Below are positions 17,060 through 25,831 of a stretch of 51,349 bases of DNA, piece by piece. Source of the stretch: a bacterium (GTDB taxonomy: Bacteria > Ratteibacteria > UBA8468 > B48-G9 > JAFGKM01); NCBI GenBank assembly GCA_035370465.1, contig DAOOVW010000005.1, positions 1 through 51,349 of the forward strand, read 5' to 3'. Every line of letters begins with the position of its first letter. Position 1 is the stretch's first letter. A program made the position numbers and the translations under genes. A model generated the notes under the pieces. The model was given only the letters and a program-made list of their open reading frames with translations. It did no database searches and had not been told where the DNA came from.

Positions 17060-18415
17060 AATTGCCTTAATTTTTGAAATGGTTGAGTATATTTTTTCTT
17101 CTGTATTTTTGTTCACTTTGCTTGCCATCGGTAATGTTTCATAACTTGTATTTATGCCTATTGCTTCTGTAAGGTCTATATCCTCAATTTCTTTTATTTC
17201 AAGATTTTTTTCATATTGCTGGAATGCTCTCTTTGTTGGAATATATCCTAAATGCCAATTTGAATTTTGAGCAATTATTGTATTCTCAATTCCTAAAATT
17301 TTTTTAATATTCATCCCTATTTCTACAAAAATTTCTCCACAAATACCAATAAGTATGGTTTTATCTCCAATTTTAACACCATTTAAGTCAACTTTAATAC
17401 TTTTATTTTTCCTTTTCTCTTTATATATACTTACTATTCCTGAAGCAATCATATATTTAAGGAAAGTTTTTTTCTCCTTTTTTAAAATTTCTTTTGCCTT
17501 TCTATATACCTTTTCAGTAATTTCTCTATAATCTAAGTTCATTGGAAAATAAAATGGCTGTATCTTTTTAATTTCTGTTGCTTTCACATCTATTTTTTCT
17601 TTTACCTTCTCGCTTATTTTTTTTGCTATCTCTTTCCCAATGTTTGTACTTCTTGTTTTATAATCAAATGGATTTATATGATTTATATCACCTGATGGAC
17701 CATTTAATACAATAACTTCAATTTCTCCAAATTCCTTTTTTAATTCATCCCTTAAAAAACCAGGCCAATCAGAAGATATTAAATTATCACCGAGTGTATC
17801 AGGATGAAGAGCAAAATTTACAATAATTCCTTTTATTTTCCCGCTTTCATTGTCGTCTATCTTTAAAAATGTCAATGTTTTATCAACTTCTCCTGCTGGT
17901 TTTACTATATTTTCAATTTGATTGAAAGGGTTTGTGATAACTCTTCCATCTTTCATTAAATATCTTCTATTAAAAGATATTCCATCAACTTCATTTTTAC
18001 CAACTGCTATTTTTGCCTCCTGCCTTCTTCTTAAAGCAATTTTTACACTTGAAGCAATATAAAATGGGAGAACTTCAAGATAACTTTTTTCAATATAAAA
18101 TCCTTTTGTATAAATTGATTCTTCCGTAAAATCAACAACAGGACCTGTATGAGTATGTGTTGCATGAATTAAAACATTGCCTTTTTTTATTCCATTTTCT
18201 TTCAATAAAATTTCTCTTACTTTTTTTGTTATATTATCTGATAAATTACATAAATCACAACTAATTACAACAAAAATATCATCATTATCATCAAAAACAA
18301 CACAACTTGCATATAGGTCATCTCTTATATCAACACTCCTTCTATCCTGAAAATAACCTTGAAGAGAAGAACCAACAGGAGGTGTAATTACAACCTTTCC
18401 AAATCCAACTTTCAT
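17054..18415 (-). CDS. neutral/alkaline ceramidase-like amidohydrolase, short cytosolic form
   Basis: The 453-residue protein resembles the N-terminal catalytic domain of neutral non-lysosomal ceramidases, zinc amidohydrolases. The zinc motif HATHTHTGP is at 84-92, preceded by VVISCDLCNL; NGPSGDINHINP and NFALHPDTLG follow. It has no signal peptide and lacks the C-terminal immunoglobulin-like domain of secreted ceramidases, so it is unlikely to be an exported sphingolipid hydrolase. It lies 18 nt after a MocA oxidoreductase, and the pairing suggests a joint role in breaking down an amide-linked sugar or cyclitol; this is inference. AAGGAGG precedes the ATG. Confidence 0.8.
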   Translation of the reverse strand: MKVGFGKVVITPPVGSSLQGYFQDRRSVDIRDDLYASCVVFDDNDDIFVVISCDLCNLSDNITKKVREILLKENGIKKGNVLIHATHTHTGPVVDFTEESIYTKGFYIEKSYLEVLPFYIASSVKIALRRRQEAKIAVGKNEVDGISFNRRYLMKDGRVITNPFNQIENIVKPAGEVDKTLTFLKIDDNESGKIKGIIVNFALHPDTLGDNLISSDWPGFLRDELKKEFGEIEVIVLNGPSGDINHINPFDYKTRSTNIGKEIAKKISEKVKEKIDVKATEIKKIQPFYFPMNLDYREITEKVYRKAKEILKKEKKTFLKYMIASGIVSIYKEKRKNKSIKVDLNGVKIGDKTILIGICGEIFVEIGMNIKKILGIENTIIAQNSNWHLGYIPTKRAFQQYEKNLEIKEIEDIDLTEAIGINTSYETLPMASKVNKNTEEKIYSTISKIKAIS

Positions 18416-18433
18416 TTTTCCTCCTTTGTAAAT

Positions 18434-19345
18434 TCACTTAATTTCTGACAAATTTACTTTTCTGTTTTCTTTTTCACTTACAAGAGATGCCTGGATAAAT
18501 TTCATAATTTCAAGTGTTTCTTCTTCTGCCACAGGTGATTTACCAGTTTGAAAAAATTTCATAATTTCTTTTAACAATTGTGAATAAAGAGGAACTTCTT
18601 TTGAATAAATAACCTGATATACATTTTTTTCTTCTAGGACAGTTGCTCCATATTCATATGCTCCTTTTCTTAATCCCCTCATTGAACCTATTCTTCCATC
18701 ATTCCACTTTCCTACAACAAAATGAAAATCATTTGTTACTTCACAAATTACCTGTTTACATCCAATCCCCATAAATGTGTAAAGAATTTCAACTCCATGA
18801 ATACCATACCAGAATAATCCAGGATTAGTTGGGTCAAGTGAAGCAGGTGAAAATGCATCACATCCAAAAACATTCCCGACTTGTTTCTTTACATTCTGAA
18901 TATTATAATCATACCTTAATGATGATGATGAAAAAACAGGACAGTTAAACTTATTTGCATATTTAAAAATTTCTTCTGCATCTTTATAATTTGCTGCCAT
19001 TGGTTTATCAATAAAAAGTGGCTTTCTTGCCTCTATAACTGGCTTTGCCTCTTTTAAATGTCTTCTTCCATCAACACTTTCAAGAAGTACTGCATCAACC
19101 TTATCAAGCAATTCTTCAATTGAATTGACTATTTCAACTCCCCATTTCTCAACTAATTCTTTTTTAAAGCCATCAACTCTTGAATAACTTGCTTCAAGGT
19201 CGGGACTGAAAGAAGGATAACCACAAACAACTTTTCCTCCCTTTACATAATAAGGGTCATTTTTATCACTCAAAAGTTTCGTAAAAGCAGTGACATGCGA
19301 AGTATCAAAACCAATAATTCCAATTCTAATTTCTTTTTCTTCCAT
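18434..19345 (-). CDS. Gfo/Idh/MocA family oxidoreductase (divergent)
   Basis: A 303-residue putative NAD(P)-dependent dehydrogenase. The N-terminal strand IGIIGFDTSHVTAF replaces the usual GxGxxG fingerprint with GFDTSH, so the nucleotide grip differs from the classic type, but IDKPMAANYKDA (the EKP-like motif) and the beta-sheet C-domain around FWYGIHGVEILYTFMG remain. The ATG has GGAGGAG and lies inside the end of ispG (20-nt overlap), so it is in the rseP-ispG operon. The substrate is unknown. The ceramidase-like hydrolase follows. Confidence 0.8.
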   Translation of the reverse strand: MEEKEIRIGIIGFDTSHVTAFTKLLSDKNDPYYVKGGKVVCGYPSFSPDLEASYSRVDGFKKELVEKWGVEIVNSIEELLDKVDAVLLESVDGRRHLKEAKPVIEARKPLFIDKPMAANYKDAEEIFKYANKFNCPVFSSSSLRYDYNIQNVKKQVGNVFGCDAFSPASLDPTNPGLFWYGIHGVEILYTFMGIGCKQVICEVTNDFHFVVGKWNDGRIGSMRGLRKGAYEYGATVLEEKNVYQVIYSKEVPLYSQLLKEIMKFFQTGKSPVAEEETLEIMKFIQASLVSEKENRKVNLSEIK

Positions 19346-20399
19346 TTTTCTCCTCCATTTTAATAATTTCTTTTATCAATTTATTTATAATTTCTTCTTT
19401 TTTATATGTCCCAATTATAATACCCTTTTTAAAAAAAGCAAATTTCCCAACACCTCCTGCTATTCCAATATCTGCCTGTTTTGCTTCTCCTGGGCCATTT
19501 ACACTGCATCCCATAACTGCAATTTTTAAATTTTTAACAAAGGGATATTTTTTATTCAATCTCAAAATCTCTTTTTCAACTTTTTTTAAAACATCAAAAA
19601 GGGCTACCTGAATTCTACCACATGTCGGACAGGAAATAATTTCTGGCTCAAACCTTCTTAACCCCAATGCCTGTAAAATTGATTGAGCAATTTTTATTTC
19701 TTTTACAGAACTTTCTGTTAATGAAACACGAATTGTGTCACCAATACCTTCATTTAGAAGAATACCAATACCAAGAATTGATTTACTTTCTGCCATGTAC
19801 CCTTTACCTGCTTCTGTTATTCCTAAATGTAAGGGATAATTAAATTTTTCTGCCAATTTTCTATAAATTTCTATTGTTTCTTTTACAAACGGGGTTTTTG
19901 CAGAAATAATAATATCATTAAAATCATTATCCTGAAAAAATTTTGTGGTTTCTGTTGTCTTTTCAATTACATTTTCTACAAGAGATCTTTTAACTTTAAT
20001 TGAACCCGAGTTTATTCCTATTCTTATTGGGATATTTTTATTTTTTGCCTGTTTTATAATCTCTTTTAAATCATTTCTCTTCATATTCCCAGGATTTATT
20101 CTTATTTTATCAATCCCTTTTTCAATTGAATAAAGAGCAAGTTTCTTATTATAATGAATATCCGCAACAATTGGAACTTTTATTTCTTTTTTTAGAACCT
20201 TTATTGAGTCAGTATCCTTTTCATTAAGAATAGATATTCTGATAATCTCTGCTCCCTCATTTTCAAGTTTTTTGCTTTCTTTTAATAAAAAGGAAATATT
20301 TGAAGTTGGAACTTTTGTCATCCCCTGAATAATAACTGGACTATCTCCACCAACATAAATATTACCAATTTTTATTTTTCTTGTGTTTTTTCTTATCAT
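19326..20399 (-). CDS. ispG: 4-hydroxy-3-methylbut-2-en-1-yl diphosphate synthase (IspG/GcpE)
   Basis: A [4Fe-4S] enzyme turning methylerythritol cyclodiphosphate into HMBPP, the penultimate step of non-mevalonate isoprenoid synthesis. The cluster cysteines are C257 and C260 (SCPTCGR) and C298 (MGCSVNGPGEA), with the fourth ligand Glu in the same NGPGE motif. The N-terminal TIM barrel includes VPIVADIHYN and KIRINPGN. 357 residues is normal for the short bacterial form. Its start overlaps the rseP stop by 4 nt. Ferredoxin or flavodoxin usually supplies electrons, and genes for both lie at 25059-25831. Confidence 0.97.
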   Translation of the reverse strand: MIRKNTRKIKIGNIYVGGDSPVIIQGMTKVPTSNISFLLKESKKLENEGAEIIRISILNEKDTDSIKVLKKEIKVPIVADIHYNKKLALYSIEKGIDKIRINPGNMKRNDLKEIIKQAKNKNIPIRIGINSGSIKVKRSLVENVIEKTTETTKFFQDNDFNDIIISAKTPFVKETIEIYRKLAEKFNYPLHLGITEAGKGYMAESKSILGIGILLNEGIGDTIRVSLTESSVKEIKIAQSILQALGLRRFEPEIISCPTCGRIQVALFDVLKKVEKEILRLNKKYPFVKNLKIAVMGCSVNGPGEAKQADIGIAGGVGKFAFFKKGIIIGTYKKEEIINKLIKEIIKMEEKNGRKRN

Positions 20400-21475
20400 T
20401 TTTTAATTAGAGAACTGATAACTCTTAAAATATCATTGTATGTAACATATAAAGCAAGAGTTATTAAAAGAATTACTCCTACATACTGGACAATTTCAAG
20501 AAATCTTCTTTTTGCTCTAAACCCAGTAATTTTTTCAAAAAAAAGACCAACAAGATGCCCACCATCAAAAAGGGGAATTGGAAAAAGATTTATAATTCCC
20601 AGGTTTATACTTATAAAAGCAATAAAATAAATATATTTTGAAATTCCATAGTGAACAATTTCTGCTGACCATTGTGCTATACCAACTGGTCCTGATAAAA
20701 GCTTCGTTGAAACTTCTTTTTTAATTAACATCTTAAAAGCAAGAAAAACACTATAAGACATTTTATAAAATTCTTTTCCTGCTCTTATCACTGCCTGCTG
20801 AAAAGGATATTTTTCTTCTATTTCTTTTGGTAATATCCCTATAACATATACTTTTTCTTTTTCTCCAGTAAGCGTATCTTCTGTGTAAGATACTGGTTTA
20901 ATTTTAAATTGTAATATTTTGTTGTCTCTTTTTACTTTTAATTCAATTTCTTTTTCCGGGTTTTTTTTTGCTTCTTTTTTTATAACTGTTAAAACATCAA
21001 ACCATTCCTTACATTTTTTCCCATTAATTTCAACTATTTCATCTCCAACTTTCAGTCCCACTTTTTCTGCTGGCATATTTTCAACAAATCCACCTATTTT
21101 AGTTCCATCATAACCAGGTAAGCCAAGCATAAAAGATGGTATAAGAAGTAAAAAACCAAGAATTAAATTATTTAAAGAACCTCCCACTAAAATTCTACTT
21201 CTTACTCCTGGTGGTTTTCCCATGTATTCCCATTTTTCAAATTCTCCTTTATCTAAATATTCTTCTCCTGCCATTTTAACATATCCACCAAAGGGAATCA
21301 GGCATATCTGATAAAGGGTCTCTCCCCTTTTCCATGAGAAAAGTTTTGGACCAAAACCAAGTGAAAATGTTTCAATTTTTACTCCTGCACTTTTTGCAAA
21401 TAAGAAATGTCCACCTTCGTGAACAAAAATTATAACTGAAAATAAAAAAATGACTGCTATTATTGAGATAATCAT
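20396..21475 (-). CDS. rseP: site-2 intramembrane zinc metalloprotease
   Basis: A four-helix membrane protease of the S2P/RseP family that cuts anti-sigma factors or signal-peptide remnants within the inner membrane. The zinc site HEGGH is at 19-23 in the first helix and the third ligand is in NLFPIPLFDGGH near 300. A single PDZ domain (about 110-200, GLKVGDEIVEINGKKC) lies between; E. coli RseP has two. 359 residues suits the one-PDZ type. It overlaps ispG, a pairing that recurs in many bacteria near dxr and ispG. Confidence 0.95.
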   Translation of the reverse strand: MIISIIAVIFLFSVIIFVHEGGHFLFAKSAGVKIETFSLGFGPKLFSWKRGETLYQICLIPFGGYVKMAGEEYLDKGEFEKWEYMGKPPGVRSRILVGGSLNNLILGFLLLIPSFMLGLPGYDGTKIGGFVENMPAEKVGLKVGDEIVEINGKKCKEWFDVLTVIKKEAKKNPEKEIELKVKRDNKILQFKIKPVSYTEDTLTGEKEKVYVIGILPKEIEEKYPFQQAVIRAGKEFYKMSYSVFLAFKMLIKKEVSTKLLSGPVGIAQWSAEIVHYGISKYIYFIAFISINLGIINLFPIPLFDGGHLVGLFFEKITGFRAKRRFLEIVQYVGVILLITLALYVTYNDILRVISSLIKK

Positions 21476-21502
21476 TTTAGATATTTCCCATTTAGATATA
21501 AT

Positions 21503-21838
21503 TTAAAAGTTTATTTTCTCACCATATTTGCCAATTAAAGGAAGACAATCTGTTTTTCCCTGTAAAGAATTAACAATCCCTATTATCATAAGAACAAAAA
21601 CAAACATATAAACAAGATAAGAAAGGAAATAAAAAATTGTCCTTAAAAATGGGATAAACATAAAAATAAAGTGAATAAACCACCAGCCAATAGAAATTAT
21701 CAAAAGAATAAGTCCCTGTTTTATATGAAATTTTGTGTAAGGATTATCTTTTTGAATAAGAACTGGAATTAAAATAAGTATCCCTAAATATGAAAGCCAT
21801 GCAATTGACTTACCTTCTTGAATATTTTGTTGTTCCAT
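21503..21838 (-). CDS. DUF4870/Tic20-like small membrane protein
   Basis: A 111-residue protein with three to four membrane helices. The pattern IAWLSYLGILILIPVLIQKDNPYTKFHIKQGLILL, with charged loop then helix, is typical of DUF4870 proteins, whose role is unknown. A strong AAAGGAGG precedes the ATG and it has its own promoter, so it is probably transcribed alone or reads on into rseP 27 nt downstream. Confidence 0.8.
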   Translation of the reverse strand: MEQQNIQEGKSIAWLSYLGILILIPVLIQKDNPYTKFHIKQGLILLIISIGWWFIHFIFMFIPFLRTIFYFLSYLVYMFVFVLMIIGIVNSLQGKTDCLPLIGKYGEKINF

Positions 21839-21855
21839 TTTCCTCCTTTTGGAAA

Positions 21856-21884
21856 ATTTTACTTTTTCTTTAATATCCTGTCAA
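21856..21884 (-). promoter_or_regulatory. sigma-70-type promoter for the DUF4870 gene
   Basis: Minus-strand TTGACA (21879-21884), exactly 17 nt, then TAAAAT (21856-21861). The DUF4870 ATG is 18 nt further on, with its ribosome site between. Confidence 0.7.
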
Positions 21885-22016
21885 ATTTATTAAAATATAC
21901 CTTAGGGAAAAATTACGAGATTTTAATAAATATATGTAAAATTCTGTCATTTTAAACTTGTTTTTTTATTTACATAAATTGAGGAAAAATTTGTTAACAT
22001 TTCTTATTTAATAATG

Positions 22017-22025
22017 TGGTATAAT
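22017..22025 (+). promoter_or_regulatory. extended -10 promoter for trxB
   Basis: TGG followed by perfect TATAAT (22020-22025). No good -35 lies at 16-18 nt, as expected for extended -10 promoters. Transcription would start near 22032, leaving a leader of about 12 nt without a Shine-Dalgarno before the trxB ATG. Confidence 0.55.
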
Positions 22026-22044
22026 AAACTCTGCGATATTTAAA

Positions 22045-22965
22045 ATGGAAAAAGAAATATATATAATTGGAGCAGGACCAGCAGGTATTACAGCAGGAAT
22101 TTATGCTTTAAGAAGCAAAATAAAAACAACAATAATAGAAAAATTTTCTCCTGGTGGAAATATGTTAATTACAGAGACAATAGAGAACTATCCTGGTTTT
22201 CCAGATGGTATAAATGGACTTGAACTCGCAGAAAGGATGAAAAAACAATTTTTAAATTTAGGAGGAGAAATAATTACAAAAGAAGTAGTTGATATTGACT
22301 TTAAAAAAGACAGAAAAACAATTTTTCTTTCAGATGGTAAATTTATTGATACAGATGTATTTATAATTGCAACAGGGAGTTCAAGAAAAAAATTAGGGGT
22401 AAAAGGAGAAGATGTTTTTATAGGTAAGGGTGTTTCCTATTGTGCTGTATGTGATGGATTTTTCTTTAAAAACAAAAATATCGCTGTTATTGGTGGAGGG
22501 GATTCTGCCTTAAAAGAAGCAATTTATCTTACAAGATTTGTTAATAGGTGTTATTTAGTTCACAGAAGAGAACAGTTCAGAGGTTCAAAATATCTTCAAG
22601 AACTGATTGAAAATAATGAAAAAATTTCCCCAATTGTTCCTTTTGTTGTTGAAGAAATTATAGGTAAAGAAAAAGTTGAATATCTCTTATTAAGAAATAC
22701 AAAAACAGATGAAAAAATGGAATTAAAAGTTGATGGTATTTTTATTTCAGTTGGGCAGAAACCAAATGTTGAATTTTTAAAAGGAAAACTTAAATCAAAT
22801 CCATCTGGATATTTAATAGTAAATGAAAAAATGGAGACATCTACAAAAGGTGTTTTTGCCTGTGGTGATGTTATAAAGAAGGATTTATATCAAATAATAA
22901 CTGCCTGTGGAGAAGGAGCAATCGCTGCCTTTTTTGCTGAAAAATATCTTGATTCTCTTGATTAA
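22045..22965 (+). CDS. trxB: thioredoxin reductase
   Basis: An FAD- and NADPH-dependent disulfide reductase. The FAD fold begins IIGAGPAGITAG (8-19), the redox pair is C133/C136 in SYCAVCDG, the NADPH site is VIGGGDSALKEA (148-159) and the C-terminal FAD motif reads GVFACGDV. 306 residues is the usual low-molecular-weight type. No thioredoxin gene is nearby. Its stop overlaps the convergent trpG stop by 4 nt. Confidence 0.95.
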   Translation: MEKEIYIIGAGPAGITAGIYALRSKIKTTIIEKFSPGGNMLITETIENYPGFPDGINGLELAERMKKQFLNLGGEIITKEVVDIDFKKDRKTIFLSDGKFIDTDVFIIATGSSRKKLGVKGEDVFIGKGVSYCAVCDGFFFKNKNIAVIGGGDSALKEAIYLTRFVNRCYLVHRREQFRGSKYLQELIENNEKISPIVPFVVEEIIGKEKVEYLLLRNTKTDEKMELKVDGIFISVGQKPNVEFLKGKLKSNPSGYLIVNEKMETSTKGVFACGDVIKKDLYQIITACGEGAIAAFFAEKYLDSLD

Positions 22966-23525
22966 ATATCTAAAAAGTTTTTTATTAGTTTTTTCCCTTC
23001 TTCTGTTAAAATTGATTCAGGATGAAATTGCACTCCATAAATTTTATAATTTTTATGCCTTATTCCCATAATTTCTTCATCTTCACTCCATGCATCAATT
23101 TCTAAAACAGAAGGAATTGACTTTTTTTCTATTATAAGTGAATGGTATCTTGTTGCTTGAAATGGATTTTTCAAATTTTTATAAATGTTTTTGCCTTTAT
23201 GATATATCTGTGATGTTTTTCCATGCATCAATTTTTGTGCTCCAATAATTTTCCCACCAAAGACATACCCAATACATTGGTGTCCTAAACAAACGCCTAA
23301 AATTGGAATTTGTCCGGCAAATTTTTCAATTATTTCACAGGAAACTCCTGCATTTTCAGGTCTGCCCGGTCCAGGAGATATAATTATTCTTGAAGGTGCA
23401 ATTTTCTTTATTTCTTCTATTTTTATTTTATCATTTCTATAAACAACTATCTTTTCGCCTAATTCTCCAATATATTGATAAAGATTGTACACAAATGAAT
23501 CATAATTATCTATTAAAAGAACCAT
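22962..23525 (-). CDS. trpG: anthranilate synthase component II (glutamine amidotransferase)
   Basis: Releases ammonia from glutamine for anthranilate synthesis. The class-I triad is visible: nucleophile C79 in GVCLGHQ, and H168/E170 in QFHPES. ISPGPGRPENAG forms the oxyanion loop. 187 residues is normal. Its ATG overlaps the trpE stop (TAATG). It could also serve p-aminobenzoate synthesis (PabA), as dual-use subunits do in many bacteria. Confidence 0.92.
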   Translation of the reverse strand: MVLLIDNYDSFVYNLYQYIGELGEKIVVYRNDKIKIEEIKKIAPSRIIISPGPGRPENAGVSCEIIEKFAGQIPILGVCLGHQCIGYVFGGKIIGAQKLMHGKTSQIYHKGKNIYKNLKNPFQATRYHSLIIEKKSIPSVLEIDAWSEDEEIMGIRHKNYKIYGVQFHPESILTEEGKKLIKNFLDI

Positions 23526-25009
23526 TATATTTCCCCTGAAATCTCATACGCCTCCATTGGACCTTTACTTTTATTTATTGTTTCATAATATTCTCTTGTA
23601 GGTATTGAATCAGCAACAATTCCTGCACCTGCTTGAATATATGCTTTTTCTTTTGAAATAACAATAGTTCTTATTGTAATACAAAAATCCATATTTTTCT
23701 GAAAACTAAAATATCCAACTGCTCCTGCATAAGGTCCTCTTCTTGTTGGCTCAATTTCTTCTATTATCTCCATTGCCCTTATTTTAGGTGCCCCTGTTAC
23801 TGTTCCAGCAGGAAAAGTTGATATTAAAAGGTCTATCGGACTCTTACCTTTTTTTATAATTCCTTCAATATTTGAAACAAGATGCATAACATGAGAATAT
23901 TTTTCTATTTTCATAAAGTCAGTAACTTTAACACTACCTGGAATACAGACCTTTCCAAGGTCATTTCTTCCTAAATCAACAAGCATTATATGTTCTGCCT
24001 TTTCTTTTTCATCATTTATTAGTTGATTTTCAAGTTTTTTATCTTCTTTTTCATCTTTACCCCTTTTTCTTGTTCCTGCAATTGGTCTTAAAATTGCTTT
24101 TGTTCCTTCCTGTCTTACAAGAATTTCCGGAGAAGAACCAATTAAATTTGTATCCTCCATCTGTAAAAAGAACATATATGTAGAAGGATTAATCATCCTT
24201 AAACTTCTATAAATATTTAATGGTTGTGTATCCAATTTTTTTTCCCACCTTTGAGAAGGAACACATTGAATTATATCTCCATTTTTTATATATTTTTTTA
24301 TTTTTTTTACACTTTCTAAAAATTGCTTCTGTGAAAAATTGCTTTTAAATTCTTTTGTTATTTGCTTTTTCTTTAATGGTTCAACCATATAAAGTGGCTT
24401 TTCTAATTTTACTTTCATCTTTTCTAATTTTTCAATTCCCTCATCATATAAACTTTTTAATGATTTATTTTCTTTTTCAATTGATAAATTTGTAATAAGT
24501 AAAATTCTTCTTTTGAAATGGTCAAAAACTATGATATCTTTTGAAAGGATAAATATGAAATCAGGAACTTTCAGGTCATCATAAGAAAGTGAGGGCAATT
24601 TTTCTATTGTTCTTATAAAGTCATAAGAAATAAAACCAATAAAACCACCTGTAAAAGGAGGAAGTTGTGGTAAAATTGGTGTTTTAAATTTTTTAAGATA
24701 TTCATCAATTATTTTAAGTGGTTGGTTGTTATATAATTTTTTGCTTTCTCCGGTTGTATTGTCATAAATTTCAATCTCATTATTTTTCCCTTTTATAATT
24801 AATTCTGGACCCGTCCCTATAAATGAATACCTTCCTGTCCTTTCTTCCTGTTCAGCACTTTCAAGAAGAAAATTATAAACACCACTTTTTATTTTCATAA
24901 ATGCAGAGACAGGTGTTTCAATATCACCAATTATTTCTCTACAAATAGGAATTATATTATATTTTTTGCTTAGATATGAAAAAACATTGTAATCAGGATA
25001 TATTTTCAT
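23525..25009 (-). CDS. trpE: anthranilate synthase component I
   Basis: Makes anthranilate from chorismate with ammonia from TrpG. The LLES segment (48-51), part of the tryptophan feedback site, marks TrpE rather than PabB. Catalytic-domain motifs include IQCVPSQRWEK, GSSPEILV, RPIAGTRKRG, DLGRNDLG and TFPAGTVTGAPKIRAMEII. 494 residues is standard. Only trpE and trpG are here; trpDCFBA are not in the window. A hairpin (25018-25046) lies just before the start and may affect expression. Confidence 0.94.
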   Translation of the reverse strand: MKIYPDYNVFSYLSKKYNIIPICREIIGDIETPVSAFMKIKSGVYNFLLESAEQEERTGRYSFIGTGPELIIKGKNNEIEIYDNTTGESKKLYNNQPLKIIDEYLKKFKTPILPQLPPFTGGFIGFISYDFIRTIEKLPSLSYDDLKVPDFIFILSKDIIVFDHFKRRILLITNLSIEKENKSLKSLYDEGIEKLEKMKVKLEKPLYMVEPLKKKQITKEFKSNFSQKQFLESVKKIKKYIKNGDIIQCVPSQRWEKKLDTQPLNIYRSLRMINPSTYMFFLQMEDTNLIGSSPEILVRQEGTKAILRPIAGTRKRGKDEKEDKKLENQLINDEKEKAEHIMLVDLGRNDLGKVCIPGSVKVTDFMKIEKYSHVMHLVSNIEGIIKKGKSPIDLLISTFPAGTVTGAPKIRAMEIIEEIEPTRRGPYAGAVGYFSFQKNMDFCITIRTIVISKEKAYIQAGAGIVADSIPTREYYETINKSKGPMEAYEISGEI

Positions 25010-25017
25010 TTTATATA

Positions 25018-25046
25018 AGGTCCGCCCTCTTTTTTAGGACGGACCT
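25018..25046 (-). terminator. hairpin between ferredoxin and trpE
   Basis: Arms of 11 nt (25018-25028 and 25036-25046) with a 7-nt loop. One position is a mismatch on the plus strand but a U-G wobble on the minus strand, so the structure belongs to minus-strand RNA. It follows the ferredoxin stop by 12 nt and ends 8 nt before the trpE ATG. The U-tract after it is poor, so it may terminate weakly or cover the trpE ribosome site. Confidence 0.55.
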
Positions 25047-25058
25047 CCAGCAAGAAAA

Positions 25059-25247
25059 TTATTCCTCAATAATTATTGCTTCAACTGGACAACTCTCTGC
25101 TGCTTCTTTAACTTTTTCTTCTAAATCAGATGAAATTTCTTTTATTTTTACATTTGAAACATCGTCTTCCATCTCAAAAATCTCTGGACAAATATCCACA
25201 CAAAGACCACAACCAGTGCATAAACTTTCATCAATTTTTACTCTCAC
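25059..25247 (-). CDS. ferredoxin, single [4Fe-4S] cluster
   Basis: A 62-residue soluble electron carrier. Cluster cysteines are C10, C13 and C16 (CTGCGLC) with C53 (SCPVEAI) as the remote fourth; C20 before Pro is the extra cysteine seen in Thermotoga-type ferredoxins. The longest frame begins at a TTG at 25268, but the GTG at 25247 is the better start: AAGGAGG (25253-25259) lies five bases before it and the protein then starts MRVKIDESLC as in homologues. It has a consensus promoter of its own. Confidence 0.93.
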   Translation of the reverse strand: MRVKIDESLCTGCGLCVDICPEIFEMEDDVSNVKIKEISSDLEEKVKEAAESCPVEAIIIEE

Positions 25248-25269
25248 TTTTGCCTCCTTTTTTTGCAAA

Positions 25270-25298
25270 ATTATAATAATATTGTTTTAATTTGTCAA
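25270..25298 (-). promoter_or_regulatory. full-consensus sigma-70 promoter of the ferredoxin gene
   Basis: Minus-strand TTGACA (25293-25298), exactly 17 nt, TATAAT (25270-25275): a perfect match in all twelve positions, the only one found in the window. Its -35 overlaps the -35 of the divergent flavodoxin promoter. Confidence 0.88.
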
Positions 25299-25318
25299 CA
25301 AAAAAGATAAAATATGTT
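25292..25318 (+). promoter_or_regulatory. possible promoter of the flavodoxin gene
   Basis: TTGTCA (25292-25297) with TATGTT (25313-25318) after 15 nt; spacing is short and the -10 poor. The start codon with its AAGGAGG site follows at 25352. Confidence 0.35.
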
Positions 25319-25351
25319 AAAATAAAATTCAATTTTTGACAAGGAGGTATT

Positions 25352-25831
25352 ATGAGCAAAGTAGTTATTATTTATTCTTCTAAAACAGGTAATACAAAAA
25401 AAATGGCAGAAAGTATTTATGATGGAGTAAAAGAAATAATACAAAATGTTGAATTAAAATCAATAACAGATATAAAAGTTGATGACCTGCTTACTGCTGA
25501 TGGAATAATTGTTGGTTCTCCTACATATTTTGGGCTTGTGTGTTCAGAAATAAAAAAGTTCTTTGATGAAAGTGTAGTGCATTTTGGAAAACTTGAAGGT
25601 AAAGTTGGCGGTGCTTTTGCCTCTTCTGCAAATATTGCTGGTGGAAATGAAACAACAATTTTAGGACTTTTGCAAATGATGTTAGTTCACGGAATGGTTA
25701 TTCAAGGAAATATTTCATCAGGTCATTATGGACCTGTATCAGTTGGTTTTCCAGATAAAAATGTTTTAAATGAATGCAGGGCTTATGGGAAAAAGATAGG
25801 AAAGTTAGTAAAGAAATTATTTGATAAATAA
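25352..25831 (+). CDS. flavodoxin-family protein (WrbA-like FMN protein)
   Basis: A 159-residue FMN-binding fold. The phosphate loop SSKTGNTKKMAE is at residues 9-20, the second loop SPTYFGLVCSE near 55-65 and GGAFASSANIAGGNETT near 86-102 lines the flavin ring; the last resembles NAD(P)H:quinone oxidoreductases of the WrbA group. It may carry electrons or reduce quinones. It is divergent from ferredoxin and read towards ileS, which begins 19 nt after its stop. Confidence 0.85.
   Translation: MSKVVIIYSSKTGNTKKMAESIYDGVKEIIQNVELKSITDIKVDDLLTADGIIVGSPTYFGLVCSEIKKFFDESVVHFGKLEGKVGGAFASSANIAGGNETTILGLLQMMLVHGMVIQGNISSGHYGPVSVGFPDKNVLNECRAYGKKIGKLVKKLFDK

Noticed and set aside
21991..22025. A -35 box for trxB (TTGTTA or TTAACA)
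   Set aside because: Spacing to the TATAAT is 20-23 nt, too long; the extended -10 explains the promoter better.
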